The translations under genes were made by a program, and so were the position numbers. A stretch of DNA of 64,000 nucleotides from assembly GCF_001742185.1 (NCBI RefSeq), contig NZ_CP015750.1, positions 1 through 64,000 on the forward strand, in the 5' to 3' direction. The stretch is from Pectobacterium wasabiae CFBP 3304. GTDB taxonomy: Bacteria > Pseudomonadota > Gammaproteobacteria > Enterobacterales > Enterobacteriaceae. Below are positions 44,335 to 55,171 of this stretch, piece by piece. Numbering within the stretch: position 1 is the first letter of the stretch; the number at the start of each line of letters is the position of its first letter. The notes under the pieces were generated by a model. It did not search any database. It saw only the letters and a program-made list of their open reading frames with translations, and had not been told where the DNA came from.

Positions 44335-46932
44335 TTGCAAAATAAAGAATTAGTTGCTGGACTTACTGACAAGTTCTTACATCACCGTATCGTCTTCTGG
44401 CACGACCCGGAACAACGCTTCACCGATTCGCTCCATGAGCTGGATCTCGACAATGTTACGCTGCTGGATATGCGCGGCGTTTCTGTGTTCGCGACAAAAA
44501 AACGAATCGAAATCGACGAGCCAGTGCAGAAATTTTTACTCTATTTCATTAGCGAGGTTCCTGCCCGTGAGCAGGACTGGTTGCTCGACATCCGCCTCTA
44601 TAGCACCGAATTCCACGCTGATTATGCGGCGATCACCCTGAATTCGCTGGGTATCCCGCAGCTAGGTTTACGCGAACATATTCAGCTTCGCAAAGCCTTC
44701 TTTACCGTCAAACGCACTCAGATTCTAAAAGGGTGGGTCACCGAACGGGAAACAGAAAGCTCACTCGATAAGAAAATGCTGGCAGTGGTGGTCGGGGCCA
44801 GTACCTTTGAAACCAAAGAAATTTTGTTTGCTCTGATTCAGCAGTTTATCGCGGCACGGCAGCATGATGATAGCGCACTGGAGAACACCTTCGCCGTACT
44901 GAAGAAACTTGGCCTGGATGAGGTCCTCTGGGAGATTCTTCGCCTTGAGCTAGGGTACCAGTCTGAATCTTCTTCACTAGATAACATGCTGCTGAAACTG
45001 TTCTGTACCGATCTCTGGGCACAGGGAGATGAAGCTCATCGCGACTGGTTGAGTAAAAATGTACTGGCTACAGCTGCTGGTCGAGCGTCTTCACTGGCCT
45101 TTATGGGGGCGTGGCGTAACGATCGTCGCTATAAAGCAGAATACGATTACTGTGCAGAAGATTTACAGCAGACACTACAGCCAAAAGAGCACTACAACTA
45201 CAGTTCACCTTACACACTGGCAAAATGTGAAACGTTCGAGTCTATTGAGCAACTGATTATCCGTGGTCTGGTGACACAGCTGCAGGAAGAGAGCACCACT
45301 CTGGACAGAGATGCGTTTAAAGCGCTGGTGTCTGAACGAAGTGCGAAATACTGGAGCCAAACCCGTCCAGAGTATCTCGCTATCTGGAATGCCATCCGCC
45401 AGGCTGAGCGTTTGCTGAATTTGCGTAACCTCTACACCGACGGCTTTAATTTTCCTGATACTGGCACGTTCTGGAAAGCCTACTGCGACGAAATTTATCG
45501 CTTTGATCAGACCTATCGTTTATTCAATGAATATGCCACACCGGTGCACAGCAAAGGGGCGATGATCCTACATGAGCTGGATAAGTTCATCGAAGAGTTG
45601 TACAGCAATTGGTATCTGTCTGAGTTGAGTCGCTGTTGGAACAAACTGCTTGAAGCAGAAAGCCGTATACAGGCATGGCAGTTTAGCGGTATTCCGCTGC
45701 AACGTAATTTCTATAAAGATAACGTTAAACGTCAGTTTGACACCTCTCAGGTAAAACGCATTTTTGTCGTGATCTCGGATGCGTTGCGCTACGAGGTGGC
45801 GGAAGAACTGGGCAGACACATCAATCATGAAAAGCACTTTAGTGCTGAACTTCGCTCCCAGACTGGGGTGCTCCCGAGTTATACCCAGTTGGGAATGGCT
45901 GCACTGTTACCCCACGAGTCGCTAAGCTATCTGCCTGATAACTCTGGTGTGGTTTATGCTGACGGGATGTCCACTTCCGGGTTTGAAAAAAGAGCCGCTA
46001 TTCTGGCTAAGGTGAATGGTGTGGCGCTGAAAGCGAAGGACTTACAGAACGCCAACAATCAGGAGGTGAACGATCAAATCCGTAATGCCTCCGTAGTGTA
46101 TATCTGGCACGACACTATTGATGCCATGGGAGATAAGGCTTCAACGGAAGATAAAACATTTGAGGCCTGCCGAAGTGCAATCACTGAGCTAAAAGATCTG
46201 GTCTCACGTCTGCGTAGCCGATTTAATGCCAGCCGAATTTTTGTTACCGCCGATCATGGGTTCTTGTTCCAGCAACAAGCGCTGGTGGAGCAGGATAAAA
46301 CGAAGCTGGACAGTAAAGCCGCAAATACAATCGAAGCGAAGAAACGCTACATTGTTGGTCACCAGTTGCCTGAAAGTGAATTTTGCTGGCATGGCAAACT
46401 GGCAGATACCGCAGGTGCAAGCGATGAGAGTGAATTTCTGTTGCCAAAAGGTATACAACGTTTCCACTTCGCAGGTGGTGCTCGGTTCGTTCATGGTGGA
46501 GCCATGCTACAGGAAGTGTGTGTCCCCGTTTTGAAGATTCGCGCGCTTGAGAAGAAAGCGGCTGAGAAGCAACCACAGCGACAACCCGTGTCCATCGTTG
46601 CGCGGGATCAGGTAATAAAGTTGGTTAACAGTATTGATAAAGTCGGCTTTATTCAGACTTTGGCAGTGAATGAATTAAATGAGCCGCGTACGCTGAATAT
46701 CTTTATTGTGGATGAAAACAACCAGGTCGTCTCCGGAATGGAAACAGTTTGCTTCGACAGTGATAACGAAGATATGGGTAAACGTACCCGCGATGTAACC
46801 ATGAAACTCATGGGTACGGCGTTCCATCGTAAAAACAAATATGTTCTGATCTTGGAGAATGCAGACAGCGCTACAGAGTATGGTCGCTACCCGATCACGA
46901 TCGACCTGGCATTCCAGGATGACTTCTTTTAA
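44335..46932 (+). CDS. pglZ: BREX protein PglZ (alkaline phosphatase-like)
   Basis: The 865-residue protein has PglZ hallmarks: VISDALRYEVAEELG near residue 480 and VTADHGFLFQQ near residue 640, the metal-binding parts of an alkaline-phosphatase-like fold. N- and C-terminal regions are helical. It is essential for BREX in other systems. Its start is TTG at 44335, one base after the ariB stop, with GAATGGGATTA upstream; no ATG is available nearby. Confidence 0.93.
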   Translation: MQNKELVAGLTDKFLHHRIVFWHDPEQRFTDSLHELDLDNVTLLDMRGVSVFATKKRIEIDEPVQKFLLYFISEVPAREQDWLLDIRLYSTEFHADYAAITLNSLGIPQLGLREHIQLRKAFFTVKRTQILKGWVTERETESSLDKKMLAVVVGASTFETKEILFALIQQFIAARQHDDSALENTFAVLKKLGLDEVLWEILRLELGYQSESSSLDNMLLKLFCTDLWAQGDEAHRDWLSKNVLATAAGRASSLAFMGAWRNDRRYKAEYDYCAEDLQQTLQPKEHYNYSSPYTLAKCETFESIEQLIIRGLVTQLQEESTTLDRDAFKALVSERSAKYWSQTRPEYLAIWNAIRQAERLLNLRNLYTDGFNFPDTGTFWKAYCDEIYRFDQTYRLFNEYATPVHSKGAMILHELDKFIEELYSNWYLSELSRCWNKLLEAESRIQAWQFSGIPLQRNFYKDNVKRQFDTSQVKRIFVVISDALRYEVAEELGRHINHEKHFSAELRSQTGVLPSYTQLGMAALLPHESLSYLPDNSGVVYADGMSTSGFEKRAAILAKVNGVALKAKDLQNANNQEVNDQIRNASVVYIWHDTIDAMGDKASTEDKTFEACRSAITELKDLVSRLRSRFNASRIFVTADHGFLFQQQALVEQDKTKLDSKAANTIEAKKRYIVGHQLPESEFCWHGKLADTAGASDESEFLLPKGIQRFHFAGGARFVHGGAMLQEVCVPVLKIRALEKKAAEKQPQRQPVSIVARDQVIKLVNSIDKVGFIQTLAVNELNEPRTLNIFIVDENNQVVSGMETVCFDSDNEDMGKRTRDVTMKLMGTAFHRKNKYVLILENADSATEYGRYPITIDLAFQDDFF

Positions 46933-46942
46933 GTGAGGCGTT

Positions 46943-49018
46943 ATGCAACAGCAGGACAACTCGGCTAATAACATGGAGATGGCCTCTGCGTTGGCTCAAG
47001 ACCTGGATTCATTGTTGAATCAGCACTTTCGCGGTCGCGTGGTGCGTAAAGACCTGACGAAGCAACTTAAAGAAGGGGCCAATGTTCCGGTCTATGTTCT
47101 GGAATATTTGCTCGGTATGTACTGTGCATCCGATGACGATGAGGTTGTCGAGCAGGGACTACAGTCGGTTAAGCGCATTCTTTCTGATAACTACGTCCGC
47201 CCGGATGAAGCGGAAAAAGTAAAATCGCTGATTCGTGAACGTGGCTCTTACAAAATTATCGATAAGGTCACGGTAAAGTTAAACCAGAAGAAAGACGTTT
47301 ACGAAGCCCAGCTCTCTAACCTCGGCATTAAAGATGCCTTGGTACCGTCGCAGATGGTGAAAGATAACGAGAAACTGCTGACAGGTGGTATCTGGTGCAT
47401 GATCACCGTGAACTACTTTTATGAGGAAGGGCAAAAAACGTCACCTTTTTCACTGTTCACACTGAAGCCAATCCAGATGCCAAACATGGACATGGATGAG
47501 GTGTTTGAGGCACGTAAGCAGTTTGATCGTGACCAGTGGATTGATGTGTTGTTGCGTTCTGTAGGGATGGAACCCGCGAATATTGAACAGCGTACCAAGT
47601 GGCATCTGATTACTCGCATGATTCCCTTTGTGGAAAACAACTATAACGTCTGCGAGCTTGGGCCACGTGGTACCGGTAAAAGCCATGTTTATAAAGAGTG
47701 CTCTCCTAACTCGCTGCTAGTTTCTGGTGGGCAGACTACTGTGGCAAACCTGTTTTACAACATGGCCAGCCGCCAGGTTGGATTGGTGGGGATGTGGGAC
47801 GTAGTCGCGTTCGATGAAGTGGCAGGGATTACCTTCAAAGACAAAGACGGCGTGCAAATAATGAAAGACTACATGGCGTCAGGTTCGTTCTCTCGTGGTC
47901 GCGACTCCATTGAAGGTAAAGCCTCCATGGTGTTTGTTGGTAACATCAATCAGAGCGTGGATACGCTTGTGAAAACCAGCCACCTGCTTGCACCGTTCCC
48001 AGATGCGATGATTGATACTGCATTTTTCGATCGTTTCCATGCCTATATTCCCGGTTGGGAAATTCCTAAAATGCGTCCGGAATTTTTCACTAACCGCTAT
48101 GGTTTGATCACTGATTATCTCGCTGAATACATGCGCGAAATGCGTAAACGTAGTTTCTCCGATGCAATTGATAAGTTCTTCAAGCTGGGAAATAACCTCA
48201 ATCAACGTGACGTTATTGCCGTACGCCGCACTGTCTCCGGTCTGTTGAAGCTAATGCACCCAGACGGTGCTTACGACAAAGAAGATGTGCGCGTGTGCCT
48301 AACCTATGCATTGGAAGTCCGTCGACGTGTGAAAGAACAGCTCAAGAAGCTCGGCGGCCTTGAGTTTTTTGATGTAAATTTCAGTTATATCGATAACGAA
48401 AGTCTGGAAGAGTTTTTCGTCAGTGTGCCAGAACAAGGTGGCAGCGAGTTGATCCCAGCAGGCATGTCAAAGCCAGGTGTCGTGCATCTGGTCACACAGG
48501 CAGATTTAGGCATGACAGGACTTTACCGGTTCGAAACACAGATGACAGCCGGTAACGGAAAACATGCGGTATCGGGACTGGGTTCAAACACGTCAGCGAA
48601 AGAAGCAATCCGTGTGGGATTTGACTACTTCAAAGGCAACCTGAGCCGCATCAGCGCTGCGGCCAAATTCTCTGAACATGAATACCATCTACATGTCGTG
48701 GAATTGCATAGCACAGGCCCCAGTATAACAACCAGTCTGGCAGCATTGATTGCCTTCTGCTCAGTTTTACTTGCAAAACCAGTTCAAGAGCAGATGGTCG
48801 TGCTGGGCAATATGACATTAGGTGGCGTGATTAATCCAGTACAGGATTTGGCTGTATGCCTACAGGTGGCATTCGACAGTGGGGCTAAACGCGTGCTGCT
48901 CCCCATGGCTTCTGCAATGGATATTCCGACCGTGCCGACAGAATTGTTTACTAAGTTTCAGGTAAGTTTTTACGCAGATCCTGTAGATGCGGTATATAAG
49001 GCGCTTGGTGTGAGTTGA
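46943..49018 (+). CDS. brxL: BREX protein BrxL (Lon-like ATPase)
   Basis: The 691-residue protein has an AAA+ module with GPRGTGKSHVYKE (Walker A near residue 240) and VVAFDEVAGI (Walker B), and a C-terminal Lon-like domain with the HSTGPSITTSLAAL serine segment. The catalytic lysine expected after it in true Lon proteases is not obvious (PVQDLAVCLQVAFDSG). GTGAGGCGTT precedes the ATG. It is the last gene of the BREX operon, 10 bases after pglZ, and ends the type I set brxA-B-C-pglX-pglZ-brxL. Confidence 0.95.
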   Translation: MQQQDNSANNMEMASALAQDLDSLLNQHFRGRVVRKDLTKQLKEGANVPVYVLEYLLGMYCASDDDEVVEQGLQSVKRILSDNYVRPDEAEKVKSLIRERGSYKIIDKVTVKLNQKKDVYEAQLSNLGIKDALVPSQMVKDNEKLLTGGIWCMITVNYFYEEGQKTSPFSLFTLKPIQMPNMDMDEVFEARKQFDRDQWIDVLLRSVGMEPANIEQRTKWHLITRMIPFVENNYNVCELGPRGTGKSHVYKECSPNSLLVSGGQTTVANLFYNMASRQVGLVGMWDVVAFDEVAGITFKDKDGVQIMKDYMASGSFSRGRDSIEGKASMVFVGNINQSVDTLVKTSHLLAPFPDAMIDTAFFDRFHAYIPGWEIPKMRPEFFTNRYGLITDYLAEYMREMRKRSFSDAIDKFFKLGNNLNQRDVIAVRRTVSGLLKLMHPDGAYDKEDVRVCLTYALEVRRRVKEQLKKLGGLEFFDVNFSYIDNESLEEFFVSVPEQGGSELIPAGMSKPGVVHLVTQADLGMTGLYRFETQMTAGNGKHAVSGLGSNTSAKEAIRVGFDYFKGNLSRISAAAKFSEHEYHLHVVELHSTGPSITTSLAALIAFCSVLLAKPVQEQMVVLGNMTLGGVINPVQDLAVCLQVAFDSGAKRVLLPMASAMDIPTVPTELFTKFQVSFYADPVDAVYKALGVS

Positions 49019-49230
49019 AAAATAACTGCCAGTTGCTGAGAACCAATGCTTTCAGACAATAATGATCAAAAGACACTGACAGCCAAAAGAATGAATGGAG
49101 CTGTAATGTAATTTGCTGAACTGCCATCGAATTAAAAGTTCGATGGCATTCTCGATGTAAATATACTTTTCTAGAACAGTTTATTATCCGTATGCATAAA
49201 CCGCAGTACGGACTGCCCATTCACTAAACA

Positions 49231-50490
49231 CTAACCCGCCGTCAACTTCCCAAAATCAAACGGACTCACCGCTCTCTCCCGATTCGCATCGAGAAAATCT
49301 GCCCACCATTGCAGCATCAGCTTACGCTCATCCAGATGCTCCGCCTTATGGATATACGCTGCCCGGACACCATTTCGCTCCTGATGGCTCATCTGCCGCT
49401 CTACCGCATCCCTAGACCACAACCCCGACTCAATCAGTGAACTACAGGCCATGGTACGAAAGCCGTGACCACACACTTCCGTTTTGGTGTCGTAGCCCAT
49501 CGTTTGCAGCGCTTTGTTTACCGTACCTTCACTAACGGGTTTTCGTGACGAATGGTCGCCAATGAAAACCAGTTCACAATGCCCGCTCACCTCTCTGATC
49601 TTTTTAAGGATCTCCAGTGCCTGACGGCTCAGCGGAACAAGATGTGGTGTGTGCATTTTTGAACCGCGTTCAGAGAATTTCACTCCGGGGATTGGTTCAC
49701 GTTCAGGGGGAATCGTCCACAACGCGCGTTCAAAGTCGATTTCCGGCCAACGGGCAAAACGTAGTTCGCTGGAACGAATGAAAATCAGTAGGGAGAGATT
49801 AATAACCCACTTGGTAAACTCACGACCTTTATAGCCATCTATACGGCCAAGAAGTTCAGGCAAGCGTTCAAGCGCTAACGCAGGACGATGTTCAACTTTG
49901 CCAGGCATAATTGCCCCTGCCATATCCTGCGCCGGATTATAATCAATCAGGCCGTTTTGTACGGCATAGGTCATGATGGCGGTCACACGTTGTTTTAGAC
50001 GCTTAGCCACTTCTAAACGTCCTGAACGTTCAACGCTTTTAATTGGTGTCAGCAAGTCGCGTGTTTTCAGATTTGCGATATGAGTGCCACCGATGGCGGG
50101 GAAAATATTGTCGCTCAGGCTTTTCAGGATACGTTCGGCATGAGATTCCGACCATTTCTTGTTGTCGGCATGCCAAGCTCGGGCCACAACCTCGAAGGTT
50201 TGCTCATCATCTTGTTGCTGAGTTTTGGCTGCTTTTTTGTGCTCGTTAGGATCAACGCCAGCAGAAATCAGTTTTCGCGCTTCATCTCGTTTCTGACGCG
50301 CTTCAGAAAGGGAAACCTCAGGGTAGACACCTAGCGCCAACGTCTTTTCTTTGCCATCCGAACGATAGCGTAAGCGCCAATATTTAGACCCATTGGTATG
50401 GACCAAAAGAAACATACCGTTTCCATCAGTAAGTTTATAAGGCTTCTCTTCCGGTTTTGCTGAACGTACCTTGATGTCCGTGAGTGCCAT
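49231..50490 (-). CDS. int: P4-type tyrosine integrase
   Basis: The 419-residue protein is a full-length P4-like integrase: N-terminal DUF4102 (MALTDIKVRSAKPEEKPYKL, DGNGMFLLV), core-binding domain, then catalytic Arg (IRSSELRFARW), HGFRTMACSSLIESG and Tyr in AAYIHKAEH. It inserts and excises the island at the 3' end of tRNA-Leu about 200 bases upstream. It is the same length as the dead copy at 19240-20499. Its 3' end faces brxL. Confidence 0.95.
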   Translation of the reverse strand: MALTDIKVRSAKPEEKPYKLTDGNGMFLLVHTNGSKYWRLRYRSDGKEKTLALGVYPEVSLSEARQKRDEARKLISAGVDPNEHKKAAKTQQQDDEQTFEVVARAWHADNKKWSESHAERILKSLSDNIFPAIGGTHIANLKTRDLLTPIKSVERSGRLEVAKRLKQRVTAIMTYAVQNGLIDYNPAQDMAGAIMPGKVEHRPALALERLPELLGRIDGYKGREFTKWVINLSLLIFIRSSELRFARWPEIDFERALWTIPPEREPIPGVKFSERGSKMHTPHLVPLSRQALEILKKIREVSGHCELVFIGDHSSRKPVSEGTVNKALQTMGYDTKTEVCGHGFRTMACSSLIESGLWSRDAVERQMSHQERNGVRAAYIHKAEHLDERKLMLQWWADFLDANRERAVSPFDFGKLTAG

Positions 50491-50539
50491 AATGCTTTTC
50501 CTTCAATAAATGCATTATTGAGGGTACAAGGATTTACCA

Positions 50540-50693
50540 TACTGAAGTATACCCGCAATTGTACCCACACAAGCAAGTTGATGTCAGTTGAATTGTGTTG
50601 ACGTAGGAAGAGTATGGAATGAAGGAAAAGCCAGTAAAACCGTGGGTTTTAGGCAAAAAAATAGACGTTGGTTGACGTCTATTGATTTATCAA
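50540..50693. repeat. Attachment region of the tRNA-proximal island
   Basis: It holds GTATACCCGC and GTACCCACAC arm-like words (50548-50571), then a stretch shared with 20585-20700 (CAAGTTGATG, GTAAAACCG, ATAGACGT), up to the tRNA-Leu 3' end. Together with 20585-20720 it brackets the island of about 30 kb. Confidence 0.75.
50655..50682 (-). terminator. Terminator of the tRNA operon
   Basis: On the minus strand the stem ATAGACGT / ACGTCTAT (loop CAACCA) is followed by a T run (TTTTTT). It lies just 3' of tRNA-Leu. A slightly different copy is kept at 20662-20692. Confidence 0.8.
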
Positions 50694-50780
50694 TGGTGCC
50701 CGGGGCGGGACTTGAACCCGCACAGCGCGTACGCCGAGGGATTTTAAATCCCTTGTGTCTACCGATTTCACCACCCGGGC
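50694..50780 (-). tRNA. leuZ: tRNA-Leu (anticodon TAA)
   Basis: The 87-base gene has a long variable arm, a TTTAAAA anticodon loop (anticodon TAA), and an encoded CCA end. It matches enterobacterial leuZ in sequence and in its place after cysT and glyW. Its 3' end is the integration target of the stacked islands. Confidence 0.97.
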
Positions 50781-50788
50781 TAAAATAT

Positions 50789-50862
50789 TGGAGGCGCGTT
50801 CCGGAGTCGAACCGGACTAGACGGATTTGCAATCCGCTACATAACCGCTTTGCTAACGCGCC
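50789..50862 (-). tRNA. cysT: tRNA-Cys (anticodon GCA)
   Basis: A 74-base cloverleaf with a TTGCAAA anticodon loop and encoded CCA. It lies between glyW and leuZ, as in E. coli. Confidence 0.97.
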
Positions 50863-50912
50863 AAAATACCAAGTCTTAGTGACTAACATCCGCTATTGCC
50901 GATGTTTTAAAT

Positions 50913-50988
<76 letters not shown>

Positions 50989-51127
50989 AACACAGAACTC
51001 GCTGATTTGATTAACTTCTTACAAAGCAGCATCATCGTTGATGCGGTGCATTCTACTGACCTGACGCGATGAGTCAACAGAATTATCAAGCAACCGCATT
51101 CGTTTGCTGGTTTTTACGGCGCTTCGA

Positions 51128-51676
51128 TCAAGGTTCAAGCAAATCGTGGCGCGCAGCGTTCAAATACTGAAACATGGACCAGAAAGTCAGCACGGCAGCG
51201 ATGTACAGCGCAGCAACGCCAATACCTTCAACAATGCGCTCTGGTCGCCATAGCAAAGCAAAAAGCGCCATCATCTGAGCTGTGGTTTTTACCTTGCCTA
51301 TCCACGACACGGCAACGCTGCTTCTTTTACCAATTTCAGCCATCCACTCGCGTAATGCTGAAATAATGATTTCCCGAGCGATCATCGTTGCAGCAGGCAG
51401 CGTAATCCACCAGGAATGATAGTATTCCGCAACCAGCACCAACGCGACAGCTACCATCACTTTATCCGCAACAGGATCGAGGAAGGCACCAAAACGCGTG
51501 GTCTGTTTCCAGCGACGAGCAAGGAAACCATCAAACCAATCCGTCACGGCAGCAAACACGAAGATCAACGCACAAAGCAGCGGTGCCCAGACGAATGGAA
51601 GATAAAACGCCAGCACGAAAAACGGAATAAGAGCAACACGAAACAGGGTAAGCAACGTCGGTATATTAAATTGCAT
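51128..51676 (-). CDS. pgsA: CDP-diacylglycerol--glycerol-3-phosphate 3-phosphatidyltransferase
   Basis: The 182-residue membrane enzyme matches E. coli PgsA in length. It makes phosphatidylglycerol phosphate from CDP-diacylglycerol and glycerol-3-phosphate at the inner membrane. The CDP-alcohol phosphotransferase motif is present ([11 protein letters not shown], then [13 protein letters not shown]-x2-A-R-x8-G-x3-D-x3-D), with several hydrophobic helices. It lies downstream of uvrC and upstream of the tRNA operon, as in other enterobacteria. Confidence 0.97.
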   Translation of the reverse strand: MQFNIPTLLTLFRVALIPFFVLAFYLPFVWAPLLCALIFVFAAVTDWFDGFLARRWKQTTRFGAFLDPVADKVMVAVALVLVAEYYHSWWITLPAATMIAREIIISALREWMAEIGKRSSVAVSWIGKVKTTAQMMALFALLWRPERIVEGIGVAALYIAAVLTFWSMFQYLNAARHDLLEP

Positions 51677-51734
51677 AGCGCTTAGGTAACTATCTGGCTG
51701 GAGTGGATACTAGGAGTATGTTGCTACATTGTCC

Positions 51735-53567
51735 CTAGTGTTTCAATGCATGGAAGATTTTTTCTGCTAATGCATGCGAAATTCCTGGAACATTTGCAAT
51801 CTCCTCAATGCTGGCATTCATCAAAGGCTGTAACCCTCCCATGTATTTTAGCAGGGTTTGGCGACGCTTAGGGCCGACACCTTCAATAAGCTCCAGCGTA
51901 CTGGTGTTTTTCACTTTTGCTCTCTTCTTACGGTGCCCGCCAATCGCATGGTCATGCGAATCATCGCGAATATGCTGGATGACGTGCAGCGCAGGAGAAT
52001 CAGCTGGCAGGGCTACGCCCTCCCCCGTCGCCTCAAAAAACAGCGTTTCCAGTCCGGCTTTACGATCGCTGCCTTTCGCGACACCAAGTAGCAGTGGCTT
52101 GTTTTTATTCCACGATACTTGCAACGAGTCAAATACGGACTGAGCCTGGCTAAGTTGCCCTTTCCCACCATCGATCACAATGACATCCGGTATTTTGCCG
52201 TCATCCAACGCCTTGCCATACCGGCGTCGAAGAACTTGTGCCATGGCGGCATAATCATCACCTGGCGTAATCCCACTGATATTATAGCGGCGATATTCCG
52301 AACGTAACGGACCGTTGGCGTCAAATACCACGCAGGATGCTACAGTTTGCTCCCCCATCGTATGACTGATGTCAAAACACTCCATCCGATGAATTTCTGG
52401 CAACTGTAAGACGTTAGCTAATGCAGCTAAACGCTGATGAATCGTGGATTGCTGAGACAATTTTGTGACCAGTGCCGTAGCAGCATTCGTCCGCGCTAAT
52501 TTTAAATAACGCGCACGATCGCCACGAGGCTTCGTTTGAATCTGTACTTTTCTGCCCGCCACTGCCGTCAGAGACTCTGTCAGCAAATCTTTATCGGGCA
52601 AGGTGAAATCAAGCAAAATTTCGGCAGGAAGCGTTCGGCCTAAGTTCCCTTGTAAATAGAATTGCCCGACAAAAGTTTGCACAACTTCCCCCAATTCCGT
52701 ACCGCCAGGCACTTTGGGGAAATAGCTCCGGCTACCAAGTACTTTTCCCTGTCGGATGAACAGGACATAGACACAAGCCATGCCGGCATCAAAGGCAACG
52801 CTGATAACATCCAAGTCTTCGCCGTCACCGGAAACAAATTGTTTTTCCGTCACCCGACGAACTGCTTGGATCTGATCGCGTATCCGTGCAGCATCTTCAA
52901 AATGCAACTCCCGACTGGCCGCCTCCATCCGGGAAATGAGCTTATTCAGCACTTGCTGATCTTTGCCAGACAAGAACAGACGAACATACTCAACCTGCTG
53001 CTGATAATCTTCTTCGCTAACCAAACCGCTAACGCAAGGCCCGAGGCAGCGACCAATTTGATATTGCAGGCAAGGGCGAGAGCGATTGCGATAGACGCTA
53101 TTTTCACACTGGCGTACCGGAAACAGCTTTTGCAGCAATATTAGCGTTTCACGCACAGCATTGCCGTTAGGAAACGGGCCGAAATATTCGCCCTTCGCAT
53201 GCTTAGCGCCACGGTGAACAGCCAAACGTGGATGCACATCACCGCTCAGGAAAATCATGGGATAGGATTTATCGTCGCGCAACAAGACATTATAACGCGG
53301 CTGGTAAAGCTTGATGTAGTTGTGTTCCAGCAGTAAGGCTTCAGTTTCCGTATGCGTGATCGTGACATCAATATGCTTGATGCTTTTGACTAATGCCTCG
53401 GTTTTACGGCTGGCGACATGACTGCGGAAATAGCTGGCAAGTCGTTTTTTTAAGTCTTTTGCCTTACCGACGTAGATGACCGTATTACCGACATCGTACA
53501 TCCGGTAGACCCCAGGCTGGCTCGTTACCGTTTTTAAAAATGCCGAAGCATCGAAACTCTCACTCAC
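51735..53567 (-). CDS. uvrC: Excinuclease ABC subunit C
   Basis: The 610-residue protein equals E. coli UvrC in length. It has the N-terminal GIY-YIG nuclease ([20 protein letters not shown], residues about 15-95) for the 3' cut, a UVR motif ([19 protein letters not shown]) that binds UvrB, the RNase H-like nuclease ([24 protein letters not shown]) for the 5' cut, and C-terminal HhH motifs. It acts in nucleotide excision repair. It overlaps the end of uvrY by 8 bases. Confidence 0.98.
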   Translation of the reverse strand: MSESFDASAFLKTVTSQPGVYRMYDVGNTVIYVGKAKDLKKRLASYFRSHVASRKTEALVKSIKHIDVTITHTETEALLLEHNYIKLYQPRYNVLLRDDKSYPMIFLSGDVHPRLAVHRGAKHAKGEYFGPFPNGNAVRETLILLQKLFPVRQCENSVYRNRSRPCLQYQIGRCLGPCVSGLVSEEDYQQQVEYVRLFLSGKDQQVLNKLISRMEAASRELHFEDAARIRDQIQAVRRVTEKQFVSGDGEDLDVISVAFDAGMACVYVLFIRQGKVLGSRSYFPKVPGGTELGEVVQTFVGQFYLQGNLGRTLPAEILLDFTLPDKDLLTESLTAVAGRKVQIQTKPRGDRARYLKLARTNAATALVTKLSQQSTIHQRLAALANVLQLPEIHRMECFDISHTMGEQTVASCVVFDANGPLRSEYRRYNISGITPGDDYAAMAQVLRRRYGKALDDGKIPDVIVIDGGKGQLSQAQSVFDSLQVSWNKNKPLLLGVAKGSDRKAGLETLFFEATGEGVALPADSPALHVIQHIRDDSHDHAIGGHRKKRAKVKNTSTLELIEGVGPKRRQTLLKYMGGLQPLMNASIEEIANVPGISHALAEKIFHALKH

Positions 53568-54216
53568 TACTTAACAATGTCTCCGCGGTAAAAAGCCCAT
53601 GCTTGATAGCCAGATGCGTTAACTCTACGTCACCGTTGATATTCAGCTTACTAAACATACGGTAACGATAACTGTTCACTGTTTTGGGGCTAAGGTTGAG
53701 TTGATCTGAGATTTCAGTCACCTTCTGCCCCTTAGTTATCATTAGCATAATCTGTAATTCGCGTTCAGACAAACACTCTAGTGGTGCATCTGTCTGCGGC
53801 TCCAGTTGGCTTAATGCCATTTGTTGCGCAATATCAGAAGCGATATACCGCTTACCTGCATGTACCGCTCGAATAGCAGAAATGACTTCTTGAGGAGCAG
53901 CAGCTTTACTAACATATCCCGCAGCACCCGCCTGCATCACTTTGGCGGGCAACGGATTTTCGGTATAAATAGTGAGCATAATGACTTTGATATCTGGCAT
54001 AAATCGTAGGATCTTACGTGTCGCTTCAAGCCCACCGATCCCCGGCATGCTCATGTCCATCAAAACAACATCGACATCATTGCTTCGACACCATTTGACG
54101 GCATCCTCACCACAGCATGCCTCACCGACCACTTTTAGACCTTTGATATCGTCAAGAATGCGTCGTATCCCTGCCCGCACCAGTTCATGGTCATCAACAA
54201 GAAAAACGCTAATCAA
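53560..54216 (-). CDS. uvrY: Response regulator UvrY (GacA)
   Basis: The 218-residue protein matches UvrY/GacA. It has a receiver domain with Asp8-Asp9, phospho-acceptor Asp54 ([13 protein letters not shown]) and a conserved Lys near 104, and a C-terminal LuxR-type HTH ([34 protein letters not shown]). Partner of the BarA kinase; activates csrB-type small RNAs. In soft-rot bacteria this pathway governs plant cell-wall enzyme production. It forms a transcription unit with uvrC. Confidence 0.97.
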   Translation of the reverse strand: MISVFLVDDHELVRAGIRRILDDIKGLKVVGEACCGEDAVKWCRSNDVDVVLMDMSMPGIGGLEATRKILRFMPDIKVIMLTIYTENPLPAKVMQAGAAGYVSKAAAPQEVISAIRAVHAGKRYIASDIAQQMALSQLEPQTDAPLECLSERELQIMLMITKGQKVTEISDQLNLSPKTVNSYRYRMFSKLNINGDVELTHLAIKHGLFTAETLLSSE

Positions 54217-54853
54217 AGATAATTCTCCAAAAAAGGGAGTAACACTTACATGAAAAGTTGCTTGCAGGTGATACTACGTTGATTTCAAAAAATAATGAAC
54301 ACTGGCTTATATGAATATGTATTTTAAAATATACCGAGAAGGAATAAAGCGCATTCTCGATCATAACAATATATCGTTAACCTGAGGGCGCATGCTGATC
54401 ACACTCTTAACATTTCAAATACGCTACGCAGTATAAACCGTTTGATGACACAAAATGTGTAGAAAACAAATCCAATGGCATACAATTGGCTTTATATCTT
54501 GAATGTCAACGAAAAATCACTATTGTAATCAGAATGTGATTAGACATTCCATCATCGCCTACAACGATATTATACAAATAATATATTCAGAGAAAAGCGT
54601 CCATAGTGAACATCATATGTATTAGGCGAAACACATCTATAGCCTTTGCCACAAAACAACATCCAAAATATAGACGCTATTACAATCAATTAAATGCATA
54701 AAAAACAGTCACTAAAATGGCGTTATCCACGAATAATATCAATCCACAATATGCTTTATGTTATACTCCCCGCTATCTGATTCTGCCTGCCGTGTCAGCG
54801 GTAACGCCGCAGCAGGCGAAGGAAAACACCTTTTTTCTTGTTGAGGAGAAAAC
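54217..54853. other. Divergent region between uvrY and yecF
   Basis: About 640 bases with no supported gene. It must contain the uvrY promoter (minus strand) and that of yecF (plus strand). Just before yecF, TTATGTTATACT reads as a -10 region, and GCCTGC / GCAGGC around 54787-54819 forms a hairpin near the yecF ribosome binding site (TTGTTGAGGAGAAAAC). The middle is AT-rich with no further feature seen. Confidence 0.45.
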
Positions 54854-55078
54854 ATGAGCAACGTAGATTTTTCTACTACCGCATCCGCTGAGACCCTAGC
54901 CCATGAGGTTACCTGTCTGAAAGCGATGGTTACACTGTTATTAAAAGCAATCGGCCAGGCGGATGCCGGTAAAGTGATCATCAATATGGAAAGATATATT
55001 GCTCAATTGGAAGACGTCGAGCAAGCAGCTGTATTTGACAACACGATTAAACAAATCAAAACCAGCTACCGCAAATAG
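54854..55078 (+). CDS. yecF: DUF2594 protein YecF
   Basis: The 74-residue protein is the same length as E. coli YecF and matches along its length (LAHEVTCLKAMVTLLLKAIG, QADAGKVIINMERYIAQLED, KQIKTSYRK). It is next to uvrY in E. coli as well. GAGGAGAAAAC gives a strong start. Function unknown; it is a small cytosolic helical protein. Confidence 0.93.
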   Translation: MSNVDFSTTASAETLAHEVTCLKAMVTLLLKAIGQADAGKVIINMERYIAQLEDVEQAAVFDNTIKQIKTSYRK

Positions 55079-55089
55079 CACTATTTGCC

Positions 55090-55123
55090 ACACCGCCATC
55101 TCAGTAATTTGATCTGGCGGTGT
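55090..55123 (+). terminator. Possible terminator after yecF
   Basis: The 9-bp stem ACACCGCCA / TGGCGGTGT with a 16-base loop lies 12 bases after the yecF stop, but the T run is weak (AGTGATATTT). Confidence 0.5.
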
Positions 55124-55171
55124 AGTGATATTTAGCATACCGTTTTTGATTTAAAAAATAGAGACTCTCGT

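Noticed and set aside
46943..49018. BrxL as an active Lon protease
   Set aside because: The Lon-like domain is present but the expected catalytic lysine is not evident, so I call it Lon-like only.
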